NCBI GenBank assembly: GCA_009363875.1
Contig: CM018683.1
Span: 61,660,981 to 61,724,980 of the forward strand
DNA length: 64,000 bases
Origin: Mikania micrantha
Lineage: Eukaryota; Streptophyta; Magnoliopsida; Asterales; Asteraceae
Direction of reading: 5' to 3'
Both the position numbers and the translations under genes were made by a program. The notes below the pieces were generated by a model. The model saw only the letters and a program-made list of their open reading frames with translations, made no database searches and was not told the origin of the DNA. The first letter of the stretch is position 1. Each line of letters begins with the position of its first letter. Shown here in pieces: positions 23,233 through 33,731 of the stretch.

Positions 23233-23340
23233 GACTCGTTTGCTGAAGTTAATGCCGAGGATTCTGGTGTTAGATTAAAAGAATACGTTCATATTCACAT
23301 TCAGCAACATAATGGAAGGAAAAACTAAACTATTGTGCAG
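23233..23340 (+). pseudogene. Captured fragment of translation initiation factor eIF1 (SUI1)
   Basis: The frame reads DSFAEVNAEDSGVRLKEYVH then IHIQQHNGRKN, a stop, and TIVQ. Plant eIF1 has the same order: a DPFA(D/E)xNAEDSG start, KEYVHIRIQQRNGRK, then LTTVQG. eIF1 guards start-codon choice on the 40S ribosome. Here one codon after GRKN is TAA and similarity ends at the following 'gtgcag', so it is a dead fragment, probably one exon copied by the surrounding Helitron. Confidence 0.85.
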
Positions 23341-24147
23341 GTTTGACTAATTTGATCTACTGGAACATGAACCTATTTGAAATTTTTCCTAACTTGTTTG
23401 GCATGCCCATTTTTGCAACTTTTAAGTATTTTGAATATGTATCTATTTCATCAAGGGCGTTGTTACTTGGCTTATTCTTTGTTTTCTTGACTACTAATTA
23501 GACAAGAAGAATGAAAACAAGGAGGTTGCTGTAAATGAATTTTTACCTGCTGCAGAGACTGTTGAGTTGGTCAAAGATTTCCAGTAAGTGCCATCTCAAA
23601 ATAGTGGTTCATAATTACCATTTTTTTCCTATAATATCCGTTGTTCTTCCATCACGAAACAAATACAAACAATTTTACAGGTTGATAACAGATGGATTTT
23701 TGGCTTTGATTTGTTGTTAAAAGCTGAATGAAACTTCATTTTAACACAAATGTGTTTAAGTTTAATCTCCAGCCTCAGCCACACGTGGATTCGTTCATCT
23801 GTGTTTTACAGGTTTAATTTGTAAAGCCGCCATATCGCGCGGGTTTACTAGTCTATATTCTATATATATTGGAGAGAGAAAGTGAGATGTCTTAAAATTA
23901 AGAAATGTACAAGTCTTAAAGGCTAATGTACAACTCATTAAGCTTCACACTTCACTTCAAAAAGTCTACCATTTATGCATATCCTCCTAATTTCAAATTT
24001 CAAATACGCAGTCAGCATGTATGATCACCCTCTCTCTTGGTTCTACCCGTCTCCAACCTTGAAACCCTAAAATCAATGATTGTACCCATCTCTCTCTTCT
24101 ACCAGTGCCACCTTAAAACCATGATTACCGCATCATAGACAAACTCC

Positions 24148-24172
24148 TTTTTTTTTTTTTTTTTGAACAGCT
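24148..24172 (-). mobile_element. Minimal SINE tail (25 bp) with full target duplication
   Basis: Seventeen T followed by GAACAGCT lies between perfect 16-bp direct repeats ATCATAGACAAACTCC (24132-24147 and 24173-24188). The same poly(T)-GAACAGCT starts the SINE at 14958. This is an extreme 5' truncation: only the poly(A) tail and 8 bases were copied. The related Helitron sequence near 49915-49940 lacks the insertion. Confidence 0.9.
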
Positions 24173-25436
24173 ATCATAGACAAACTCCTGACGATGCAAC
24201 AAGGAAGAACAGTGGCCGATTTAAGGTAAGAAATCTGACGCCTGTGTGTTCGACGACCCTACTCTTTCTCCCACGGGATTAAGGTAAGAAATCTACAATC
24301 TAACCCCGATTTATGGGTGCATGGCTGAAATTGATGGTTTAAAGCCATGGACATAGTTGGGCTTCTTGATGATTGGGTTGTTGTTTTTGTTATTTGAGAA
24401 GTTTAGTAGTGGATCGAGGTAGTCATAGTGGATATGGTGACTTATTTTAGTTATTTGTTCTTAAATTAGGATTTTATGGTTGAGTTTTTTGTGTGTTTTT
24501 GTTTTACCTCAATTAATTGAACATGGAGACCTTAATCTAGGTGAAGGTAAGTTTTACATTCCTGTTATTGATAAAGGCAAATGTTACATCCTAATTAATC
24601 TTTTTTTATGTATATCTGTACGTGGCTAATTTTATTCTGAATTTCTACAATTCTTACGTAAAAGGGGCTTATATTTTTTTGTTCAGATGGAACTGTTCTT
24701 GCTTTTACTGGTGTACTTCAGATCACTCATGTTGTTGTAGCCTCACAAAGTTAAATTATCTCTATGTAGGTTCAAATTGAAACAAAACTATAGCAATAGT
24801 ATTTATTAAATCTGTAATTATTTCCTCTTTTAGGAAACTTTCTTTTAAATGATCTATCTAGATAAAACACAACCCAAATTTTAACCATTTACAAGTGTTT
24901 TCTATTAATGGTTCAAAGCAGATATAAACAATACTGTTGATATTTTAATGGATGAATTAGGTTGGAAGAGCACTGGTGGCAGAGGCAAGGTGGCAGGATT
25001 ACAACATGAAGCTTCACCAGCAAAAGGCACAAGAGTGGTGGAGGATTGAAGAGAACTGGTGGCAGAGGGAAGGTTTCCGACAGCATGTTGGGTTGTTTTT
25101 GTTATATGTAAATCGTTATACGTTGTTAAATCATTATACTTTACATATGGGCTTCGTATGTTTTCGACCCTTTGATAAGCATTGATGTTTTTTAGGTAAT
25201 TTGGTTAAATGAATTTGTAAGTTTTTGGAAGTTAATTTTGGTGAATTTGGGATGTTAACAATTATAATCTCATTATAGGCATAAAAACTGCAGTTGAATG
25301 TGTTCATCCTCTTTTTAAGGTGTTGTCATACGTGGAACAAATCCTCAACAACGTATGTTTTTTCATTTTATTTCATAAATATACTAGAATAGTTTTTAGT
25401 CATTAATTGTATGGGAATTAGTGGTTTTATGATACA

Positions 25437-25875
25437 CTAGGTTAAATCCCGTTTGTTACACGAGTTGATAACTAAAATATTATATACTTCGTAAGAAATA
25501 TGTTTTAGATAAAAATTAATTTTTAATAAAACTTATTTATTTATAAAACTTTCATTTTTTCCAAAACTAAAGATTTAAAATATTTCTTATATTTTTTCTA
25601 AATTTTGATTTTTAAAAAATATTCATATTTTGAAAAAAAAAAATTAAGTGTGTTTTTTTAATAAAAAAGATATATAATATCATTAGTTGTTAGATTTGTA
25701 ATTATTGAATGGAAAAGAAATTGTAATTAATTTAATATGAGAGAATTGATTGAAAAATTAGGAAAATGACATGTGTCAATAATTGTTTAACAAATTGACA
25801 CTTGGCAATGGTAATCTTATAAATTGACATGTGGCAAAAAATGTTTGTATATTATGATAGTAAGATAAGATAAGA
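25437..25875 (-). mobile_element. Miniature Helitron, minus orientation
   Basis: On the minus strand it starts TCTTATCTTATCTTAC and ends with a hairpin (CTCGTGTAACAAACGGG), spacer and CTAG followed by T. The 5' end could be 5 or 10 bases shorter because GATAA is repeated there. About 439 bp, non-coding, inserted in Helitron 3. The 'gccacatgtc' word near its 5' end also occurs near the 5' end of the Helitron at 8627. Confidence 0.65.
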
Positions 25876-26185
25876 TTCTAAATTTTTTTTCAGCTTCCAT
25901 AGATGATGGTTTAGCTGTTGGTTCATTGTATATTTTGATTATGTTAATCAAGGAAAGTTATAAATCTAATTTTAAGCCCTTTTACCATTTTTTGCTTAAA
26001 ATTTTAGTGATAAAATAAAATAAAAACCCAATCTTTAAAACCAAACGTTTTTAATTAAAACATTTAAGATGTATGTTGAAAAGTCATTTGATTTATTAGT
26101 CATGGTAACGACAACTTATATGTAGTTCAAAATTTGATTAATAAATGCTTTTTACATAGAATTCCGAATTATAAGTGGAAATAAC

Positions 26186-27001
26186 TGTTGGATCGGGTTA
26201 TATAACTTACACAACACTTTCATAGGGTATCTTCTACTAAGTTAATAGATGCGGAAATTCTATCAATTAACTTGATTTGCAAAATAAATTGAAACAAATA
26301 CAGAAAACAATTGTAAATTCAAGGTTAAAGTATATTGTATTCGACTATTGAGATTACAAGTCTTAGCTCAAGCACAAGCACTACTATTCTAAGTTATAGA
26401 TCAAGGATTATATTATAAAACCTACAGCTGTATCCTCATAGGGATACAAGGCTGGACAAAATACTAGAAACAAACTAATGCTAAAACTAGTATCTGTTAT
26501 GGTCTTGACAGGCCAAGCCATATTAATTACAATTAATACATAAGACTCCATTGACTTTTACAATAAATGCCTACACTACAAAAGACATTAAATTCTTGAT
26601 ATCTCTGTAGTTCTGACAAATCTCCTTTGCTAATGACTATCATAAGAATGTCTTCTGTGTTGGTTCTGATGTTAGAAAGCAACCTTGATTATTTCTTTAA
26701 GTGTCTTGGATTTTGTCAGAGAAGTCTTCGGAAGTCTTTGTACTCGGAAGCTGTTGAGCATAACTTCAGAAGCTTTGTCTTCAGAAGCTTTTGTCTTCGG
26801 AAGCTCTTGTCTTCCTTGGAAGATCTTAAAGAACAATGATATCTTCCGAAGGTACTTGGTCTTCTGAGGAACTTAAGTTTCTTCCGAATACCATTTACTT
26901 CCGGAAGATAGTACTGTTCTTCCGAAACCTATATTGGACTTATGGGAGTTGAGACAAGGACTTAAATAGTTTTGGAGAGCACCAGCCTTCGTGATTTTAC
27001 A
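26186..27001. mobile_element. Solo LTR, copy 2
   Basis: Same family as 19011-19795: starts TGTTGGATCGGG, ends TTTTACA. Flanks are ATAAC (26181-26185) and GTAAC (27002-27006), a 5-bp duplication with one mismatch. CTTCGGAAG-type palindromes cluster at 26725-26920. It sits inside Helitron 3. Confidence 0.82.
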
Positions 27002-28196
27002 GTAACCAAAGGATTGATAACGTAATAAATGTGCTCACAATGCTAACTGATGACCCATTTATCTTTTAGGAAGTCAATAAGGACACACAAGGATGTTCAA
27101 ATAATTTAGGTGCGCTCATACAGGATACTAAAGTCTCAATTGTTGTGTTATGGATTATGCAAGTTACTACATGAAGAAATTAATACAATTGATATTATTT
27201 TGATATTATATAATGATTATGTTAATTTCACTGGTCTGGTTGGTGTAGGTTTTGGGCCTACACTGCTGAGAGTGAAATTATTGCAGCAACCTTGTGCCAT
27301 AAATCTATTTTGCTGTCTATCAGATTTGCCATACACTTCCATATGCTTTAGCTTATATGTTTCAATCTGATTATTTGTATATTTTGTTTCGAAGTACCAT
27401 TGACCACCTACATGTGTAGATCTATTGATCTTTATAGCAGCAATGTATCTGGATCACTGGCTCATTATTAAATTTAATATGGAAGTTGGAACATATATAC
27501 GATTACCTTTTTGAAAAAATGAAACTCATGTTAGCTAGAAACTATGCCTGTGCACATAACATAATGATATTAATTGACATTAAATTTGCCAAGCATAAAA
27601 TAGTAATTGACTTTTTTTCTATTAAATATTAATTGTTTAACTTCTTTCTCTATTAAATGGAATATCACTTATTGATGTTTCTTTTCTCTCTCTTTGAATT
27701 AATTGATGGACTTTAACATTAATAAGGAAATTAAGTTTTCAAGGTGATTGACGTTGAATATTTTTAAAAATATGGGACCATAATTTTGTATGCTTCAAGC
27801 TTACTTTCTAAAAGTAGGATATTACGGTTGGCGATTTGAAAATTGGTTGACGCCACCGCATCGCGCGAGTTTTCAACTAGTCTATATCTATATATCTATA
27901 AACTATATATAATGGAGATACAACCATTCTCATTGGCAAACTTTAGAGAGATTGTACCACTGTTTACAAAAAAAAAAACAAAATACAAAATGCAAACCTT
28001 TCCTCGATCTGGTCACCTCTTCGATTTAGATTGCAACCCAAATGATGCTTTTTTTCTTTTCCTTTTTTACTTTATCCTATTTAGTTTTATTTAAAATCTT
28101 AATTTTTTTAATAGCTACTAATAATTAACATTTCCTAAAAATTGAAAAACACATTCATGATCAGTTTTTTTTATAAACATGTCGGTGTAAATTTTG

Positions 28197-28249
28197 AGCC
28201 GGGGACCCTACTGAAAAGTGAGAATATACTGGGTAAGGTTGTTGTTGTT
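28197..28249 (+). mobile_element. 53-bp truncated retroposon tail ending in (GTT)n
   Basis: It lies between 16-bp repeats GTCGGTGTAAATTTTG (28181-28196) and GTCGGTATAAATTTTG (28250-28265). It contains CCCTACTGAAAAGTGAGAA and ends in GTTGTTGTT, as the copy at 10102-10188 does. The inverted sister sequence near 49383-49398 has the empty site. Confidence 0.85.
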
Positions 28250-28600
28250 GTCGGTATAAATTTTGTTAAAAACAGAGTTCGTTTAAAAATGTATTTTTTA
28301 ATATAAAATAAATATAAATAATCATTGATTTATCTTATAAAAAAGTTGGAGGTTTCTTATTGGTTCAAAAAATTTTCTGGTTCAAACTCATCGTCTAAAA
28401 AATTATCTATTTAAAATACATATTTATTTCGAAAATTCATTATTTCTCCCCATAAAATAACTTTTAATAAAAACTAAAAATCGCAAATTATATTTATTGG
28501 ATAAAAAGTAGTAAAGGTTGGATTGTTAATGAGAGTGAACAGTTGAGTTTGATTGGGTTGGTTAGGTAGAAGAAAGAGAAATTAGTTTTTTATTAAAAGA

Positions 28601-28970
28601 CTAGCATTATAAACCAATGTATTACATTGATTGAATAATTATAAATAATAATTTTTATAAAAAATTATATGTTAGATTTATTAACTATTGGTGAAATAAG
28701 AAATGTGGATATCTAAAAATTATAAAAAAAATAATAAATATATGCAAAAATTATATAATTATATATTAAGATAATATATAATTTAAATCTTATTATAGTT
28801 CACCAAGTTTTAGTAAAGTAGTAAATTATTAGAATAAGAAGATATATTTTTCAATATATAATTATTAAAAATTGTTAAAATAATTAAGAGAGAGAGAAGG
28901 GAAAATAATTTACAGATATCAGCAGGATATGACACTTGCTTATATATACTCTTTTATTAAAGTAGATAGA
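28601..28970 (-). mobile_element. Miniature Helitron, minus orientation, empty site known
   Basis: On the minus strand: starts TCTATCTACTTTAATAAA, ends with a perfect hairpin CAATGTAATACATTG, a 10-base spacer and CTAG. It sits between A and T (ATTAAAAGA|TTGGGTT). The sister element at 48792-49634 has the uninterrupted sequence (complement of 48815-48835). This 370-bp case shows the A^T insertion rule directly. Confidence 0.88.
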
Positions 28971-29243
28971 TTGGGTTAGATTGGATTGTGAATGAGGATG
29001 ATATAAGAGAGACTATGGAAAAATCTTAAAATTAAGAAAAGTACAACACATGAAGCTTATGCTACCATCAACCAAAGCTTAAACATCGTACTACCTTCAA
29101 AGCTTTAAACACAAGAGGCAAAGCTTCTTCTCCCCTTTCAAAATGCTTTACCAGATTCAAAATTTCAAATTCAAAAAAATCTGAAGATAACATGGAAACC
29201 CTAAAATACTCATCTCCTCCGCCAATTATAAACTACAATCTGA
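28816..29243 (+). repeat. 428-bp direct repeat, copy 1
   Basis: Nearly identical over its full length to 30594-31021, with only a handful of base differences and equal length. It starts inside the miniature Helitron and ends at 'ctacaatctga'. It contains 'ggaaaccctaaaatactcat', a leader-like stretch. Confidence 0.92.
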
Positions 29244-30593
29244 TTAGAAATGAAGAACACGATGTTCTAACGGTTAAATCCTTGTTTTGATCCGTTGTAA
29301 TGCCCGATTTGCATGAAATCACAACTATGGTTATAATGGTTTAATCCATTTGATTATGACAATGTAGATGATTAGTTTGGTTAATCTTTGAAATGCAAAG
29401 GTTAAATCTAAGTGTTTCAAACTAATCACAATCATTAACATACTTATTGGAACGATTATCTGATGTTTATGATAACAGTCAGATTAGTATGTTAAACATG
29501 GTTATTAAACCTATTCTAAGACTACATTGTGATATTTCATGATATCTGGGTAATCAATGATAAGGATTTATCATTTCTAAGCCATTAATCTGTTTAGGAA
29601 TTGTTTTAGCATTATAATCAACAACATTAACTATTTGATGACTTTCAAGACAATGTCTTTGACATTGAACGTTCAGAAAGATCTAATCAGTAGGTTAAAA
29701 CATAAATGACTTATTAAGTGTAAACGAATGCAGAATTACACCATTAGTACCAGTTTGCGAGTGATCTTGCTACAGTAAGACATCAGGTGAGTTCTATGAG
29801 CCCTCTTTTACTATTTTAACGTTTTAGGGCTGATATGCATGTTATAAAGTTATTTTAGGTAAATGATTGTTTTATCTGGCTACGGTCAGATAAGAGAATA
29901 TGTTAAAGTAAAGAATGTTTCAAGTTGTAAAGTTATTGTATGAAAGTGACACTAACCTGATTAAGGTCATGTAAAGAATGTTTTCAAGTAAAGAATGTTT
30001 TAAAGTAAATAATGCTTTAAGTCTCAACTACAGTTGAGAAGTAAATGATTTTAAGAACCTCAGCTGAGATGTCAAGGATGTTTTAAAGACTCAACTACGG
30101 TTGATAAATGAATGATTTTAAAAAGTCTCGGCCGAGGTCAATTAGGAAATGTGATTTTGAAGTCCCGGCTGCGGTTGGGCAAATGTTGAGCACTGCGGTG
30201 CGAATAATGGTTTATGATTATAATGGTTTATGAATATAATGGTTTATGATTATGATGGTTTAACGCTTTAAATCATGTTATGTATGAATGATGTATGTCA
30301 AGAAGTCTTGTACCGGTATGAGCCGTCAATTTCGGTTGATGGTTTAAGAAGTCCTGTGAAAGAACAGGCAGAAGTCCTGTGAAAGAACAGTCAGAAGTCC
30401 TGTGAAAGAACAGGCCTGCCGACTGTGTGTCGCCAGTTGAGGAAATCTTATGCATGCATAGCATGTTGACTTCGGTCAACAGGACATGATACATTTATGC
30501 ACTGTATGATTGATGTTATGATGTCATGTATGTTATGTATATGAAATGTTTTATGTTCAGTATGATAGAGACTGTTGACTTCGGTTGGCAGTG
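29244..30593. other. Segment between the 428-bp repeats; LTR-like
   Basis: No coding frame. It holds 'gttgtaatgcccgattt', a phrase often seen in Ty3/gypsy LTRs, and many diverged repeats of 'aagtaaagaatgtttt' and 'ctcaactacggttga' (29890-30170). It also has three exact-to-near-exact 23-bp units AGAAGTCCTGTGAAAGAACA at 30350-30418. I could not fix TG...CA ends. Confidence 0.5.
30350..30418 (+). repeat. Tandem repeat, 23 bp x 3
   Basis: Three units of AGAAGTCCTGTGAAAGAACA plus GNC, the middle one with a single change. Each unit contains the inverted words CCTGT...ACAGG. Confidence 0.9.
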
Positions 30594-31021
30594 AAGTAGT
30601 AAATTATTAGAATAAGAAGATATATTTTTCAATATATAATTATTAAAAATTGTTAAAATAATTAAGAGAGAGAGACGTGAAAATAATTTACAGATATCAG
30701 CAGGATATGACACTTGCTTATATATACTCCTTTATTAAAGTAGATAGATTGAGTTGGATTGGATTGTGAATGAGGATGGTATAAGAGAGACTATGGAAAA
30801 ATCTTAAAATTAAGAAAAGTACAACACATGAAGCTTATGCTACCATCAACCAAAGCTTAAACATCGTACTACCTTCAAAGCTTTAAACACAAGAGGCAAA
30901 GCTCCTTCTCCCCTTTCAAAATGCTTTACCAGATTCAAAATTTCAAATTCAAAAAAATCTGAAGATAACATGGAAACCCTAAAATACTCATCTCCTCCGC
31001 CAATTATAAACTACAATCTGA
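30594..31021 (+). repeat. 428-bp direct repeat, copy 2
   Basis: Copy of 28816-29243. After it the sequence continues into different DNA ('agcgattatggcctctcg') instead of 'ttagaaatgaag', which marks the repeat end. Confidence 0.92.
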
Positions 31022-33523
31022 AGCGATTATGGCCTCTCGAACAAAGGTAGTGGTCGTTCCCCTCCGACTGCAGACCGACAAAGGTAGTGGTGGTTCCACT
31101 CCAACAAGCCTCCAACGGTACGACTCATTGCACTCCCTCGACGGCAGTGGCAGCGGTGGTACTAGGGTTTTACTCCTAGCCCCAGTCTGCATTCAATTAA
31201 AGAACACCACCACCTGCAGTAGTGGTGGAGGTGAATTGATGTTTTTGTTCCTCTTCGACAAGGTAGGGGTATAGGATTTCTTGTGTGTTTTATGGTCAGC
31301 AACGATTTAGCATATAACAGAAAAAATAAACACTTTGCTGCAAGTCTAAAACATATTCGCTCTTGTCTGGCTTCCTTTCATCTTCGGACCTGCTTTAGGG
31401 TTTCTGTTGCGATTGTCACCTCCCTCAGGCGATGGTACATTTGGGGATTTGAGGCCAAAATTGATCGAGATGGAAGTGTTTGATCAGTGCCGTTTGTTCG
31501 TTTTGCTCCAGCATGGATTCCCTTTCTCGATTGTAAGTTTGTTTGTTTTTTTTTACTTCTGAATGTATTTTAGATTATGTAAGCGTGACAATCTTTGTGT
31601 ACGTACATAATTTCTTTTTTTCCATGTGATACTTTTGAAGCTTGATTGTTGGATTATTGCAGGTTTGATATGATTTGGGTTTAGTATGGATTGATGTTTT
31701 TATTTGTTGAATTGCTATGATGATTTTCAATGTTCAATTCTATTTTATTTTATTTTATTTAGAGCTTTGTTAGTAATATTATTTAGTGTTCTGTAAGTTT
31801 GTTAGAATCTTGGTTTTCTAATTGTAACTAAATTTTCCTCTTTATTTTGATTAATTTTAATCAAGAGTCCTTTGTATCCTACATAATTTCTTTTTGTTAA
31901 TTTGCTAGCAAATTTAATAATTTTTTATTCCTCAAGTTGCATCTTGAACTAGATGTAGGATTGCAGAGGTAAGAACACATATTTCTATTGTGAACAGGAT
32001 GGTTATGCAACCACATTTGTTACTGAAATATTTGCATATTTTTCACATGTATCACATTTGGCTTGTGACAAGTGTTGAGGAGTAGAAATTCTTGCACAAC
32101 ATTTCCAGGCTTCAACTTCTCTTGAAAAGTAGAAAATAAATCCTTTCAATCAGAACTTGTGGATTTAGAGGAAAGAGAAGCTTATTTGAGAGCTAAGTAT
32201 GGAACATTGAAACTACTCTAATTTATTAATATCAATTTATGAACAAGTGTTCTAACTCAAGTTATAATTGTGCAAATGATCTTTAACTTGCAGGCGGGAA
32301 CATATTGCTGGATATTTAACATGTCATCACATGTAATCCGGTTGGATGCATGTTTGAGAGGGACGTGACCTCTCTTTCCCATCTCTTCGCATATTTGGGT
32401 TTCTCAAGACGGTGGAGGTTTTCTTTTCTGCACTTATTTGGGTTGAAGGTTTGTTAGCATTTTAGGTACGTGATTTTTAGTGTTTTGAAACAGGTTCCAA
32501 TGGTTTGTCCGCAAGAAATTCAGTGGGAGCAATGAACGAGACTGAGAAAGAGGTTATCAAGGAAGGAGATTATCAAGGAATAGGATGTGTATGAAACCCC
32601 CATTAAAGCTTCGAACTAGGTTCCTTCATTTTCTTTTATGTTGCAACACATTTAGGTTTCCTCATATTCGTTTGAAGTGGTTAAATGTGATTTTTTGTTG
32701 TTGTCAAACCAGTTTCCTTTGATTAGCAGAGCTTCAAAGAAGGTACAAATCTTATATTTTTGTTTTATTTTTTGTGTTATGAAAATATTCAATTCATGTG
32801 TTTGTTATTGATTCACTTTTCCAATTTAATTTATAAAAAAATTAGCTTGATGAGAAACTTTCTATCTAGCTAAGTTTTGTTGCTGTAAGTTTGGAAATTT
32901 TGAATTCGGGTGTTTGTTAATGATTCACTTTTCCAATTTAATTTCTAAAAAATTGAGTTTTTTTTTTTTTTTTGCATTTTGGTCGAGTATTTGTAGCTAA
33001 GACAAGTGTTCACATTTTAATATAATTTTTTCAAAGTTAAGAAATGATCATACTCTGTAGCATTTGTTGAAAATGTAAGCATGCTGGGAAAATAAGTTCG
33101 TCTTTTTTCGTGTTTGCTTGATTTGAAAATGTTAAGATTTGAAATTCAACTAATATGTTAAGAATTTTAAAAAGATTTGAGAAATATCATTGAATTATTA
33201 TTTTCTATTTGAACTAATTTGTTTTTTAATTATATTTATTGCAGATCATTAAGAGAGAAATGGAAGAAAAATTTGGTTGAATATTTAAAAAAAAATTTGT
33301 TCACCAATATGTTCGAGGTGATAAAGAAGAGTTTTTACAGTAAGTTGAATCAGAGACATAGAACTTCTTAACCCATATGGAATGAAATTTGAAGCATGAG
33401 GTTAAATTCTCTTTTGTAGGAAAACTGATTGGAACTTAACCTAATAAGCAAGATAATTTGTGGGCCAAATCACAAATGGCTTAATCATTAGTAAGCGTGA
33501 GGCCAGTAGACCTAGCTTAGATT
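31022..33523 (+). other. Helitron 4 cargo, intron-like, no identified gene
   Basis: T-rich stretches with possible splice signals alternate with short GC-richer pieces (31029-31260, 32300-32600). No protein family is recognised. The segment 32610-32760 ('gaactaggttccttcatttt', 'gaagtggttaaa', 'cagagcttcaaagaag') recurs at 50160-50310 in Helitron 6, so it belongs to the Helitron family and not to a unique host gene. Confidence 0.5.
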
Positions 33524-33528
33524 AAGGA

Positions 33529-33731
33529 TGAAATCGGTAACAGAGATATAAAGAATTGCTGAACTCTTTATTGAATGAATGAAAAACATAAACAAAACTT
33601 CGGCTTAAATAGCCATAAACAAAAGGATAAACCTTTAACTGAAAAACATGAATCTAGGACTAGATAAACATAAACCAAATAATTAAAAACTAAACCCTTC
33701 TTTTTTACTTAATTACAAGTTTAAACTAACA
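33529..33731 (-). repeat. 3' LTR of the copia element
   Basis: Read on the minus strand it runs TGTTAG...TTTCA. It differs from the 5' LTR by one base (gagatat versus gacatat near 33545). It contains a CTATTTAAG TATA-like box and an AATAAA signal. Confidence 0.93.

Larger units (their letters stand above)
19801..23851 (+). mobile_element. Helitron 2 (3' end fixed, 5' end not found)
   Basis: The 3' end is clear: GCCGCCATATCGCGCGGG (23826-23843), spacer, CTAG at 23848-23851, then T. The left limit given is only where a CT-rich, leader-like sequence begins (19830-19920). The interior looks like copied gene DNA: intron-like T-rich stretches, a degenerate TATGCAG repeat (20695-21105) and an eIF1 exon fragment (23233-23340). 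Short exon-like pieces at 22836-22876 and 23101-23180 (KKVGLLARKQIDQVKQKS) were not identified. No Rep/helicase. Confidence 0.65.
23852..27880 (+). mobile_element. Helitron 3, directly abutting Helitron 2
   Basis: It starts TCTATATTCTATATAT at 23852, immediately after the CTAG of Helitron 2. It ends with CACCGCATCGCGCGAG (27853-27868), spacer and CTAG at 27877-27880. The 5' region (GGAGAGAGAAAG, then TCTTAAAATTAAGAAATGTA) is shared with the elements at 40.65 and 48.70 kb. It has no Rep/helicase. Inside are a SINE tail, a miniature Helitron and a solo LTR. A short repeat-rich open frame (24976-25185) has no recognisable family. Confidence 0.75.
27918..28995 (-). mobile_element. PIF/Harbinger-like non-autonomous element, inverted copy of 48792-49634
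   Basis: Its complement aligns with 48792-49634: 'cctagattgcaaccc' side near 28030, 'gtataaattttgttaaaaa' near 28255, 'ttggttcaaaa' near 28360 and 'ttggattgtgaatgaggat' at the right end. It carries two younger insertions absent from the other copy: a retroposon tail (28197-28249) and a miniature Helitron (28601-28970). Exact ends here are approximate. Confidence 0.7.

Noticed and set aside
30350..30418. CRISPR-like repeats
   Set aside because: Three direct tandem units without unique spacers, in a plant nuclear setting.
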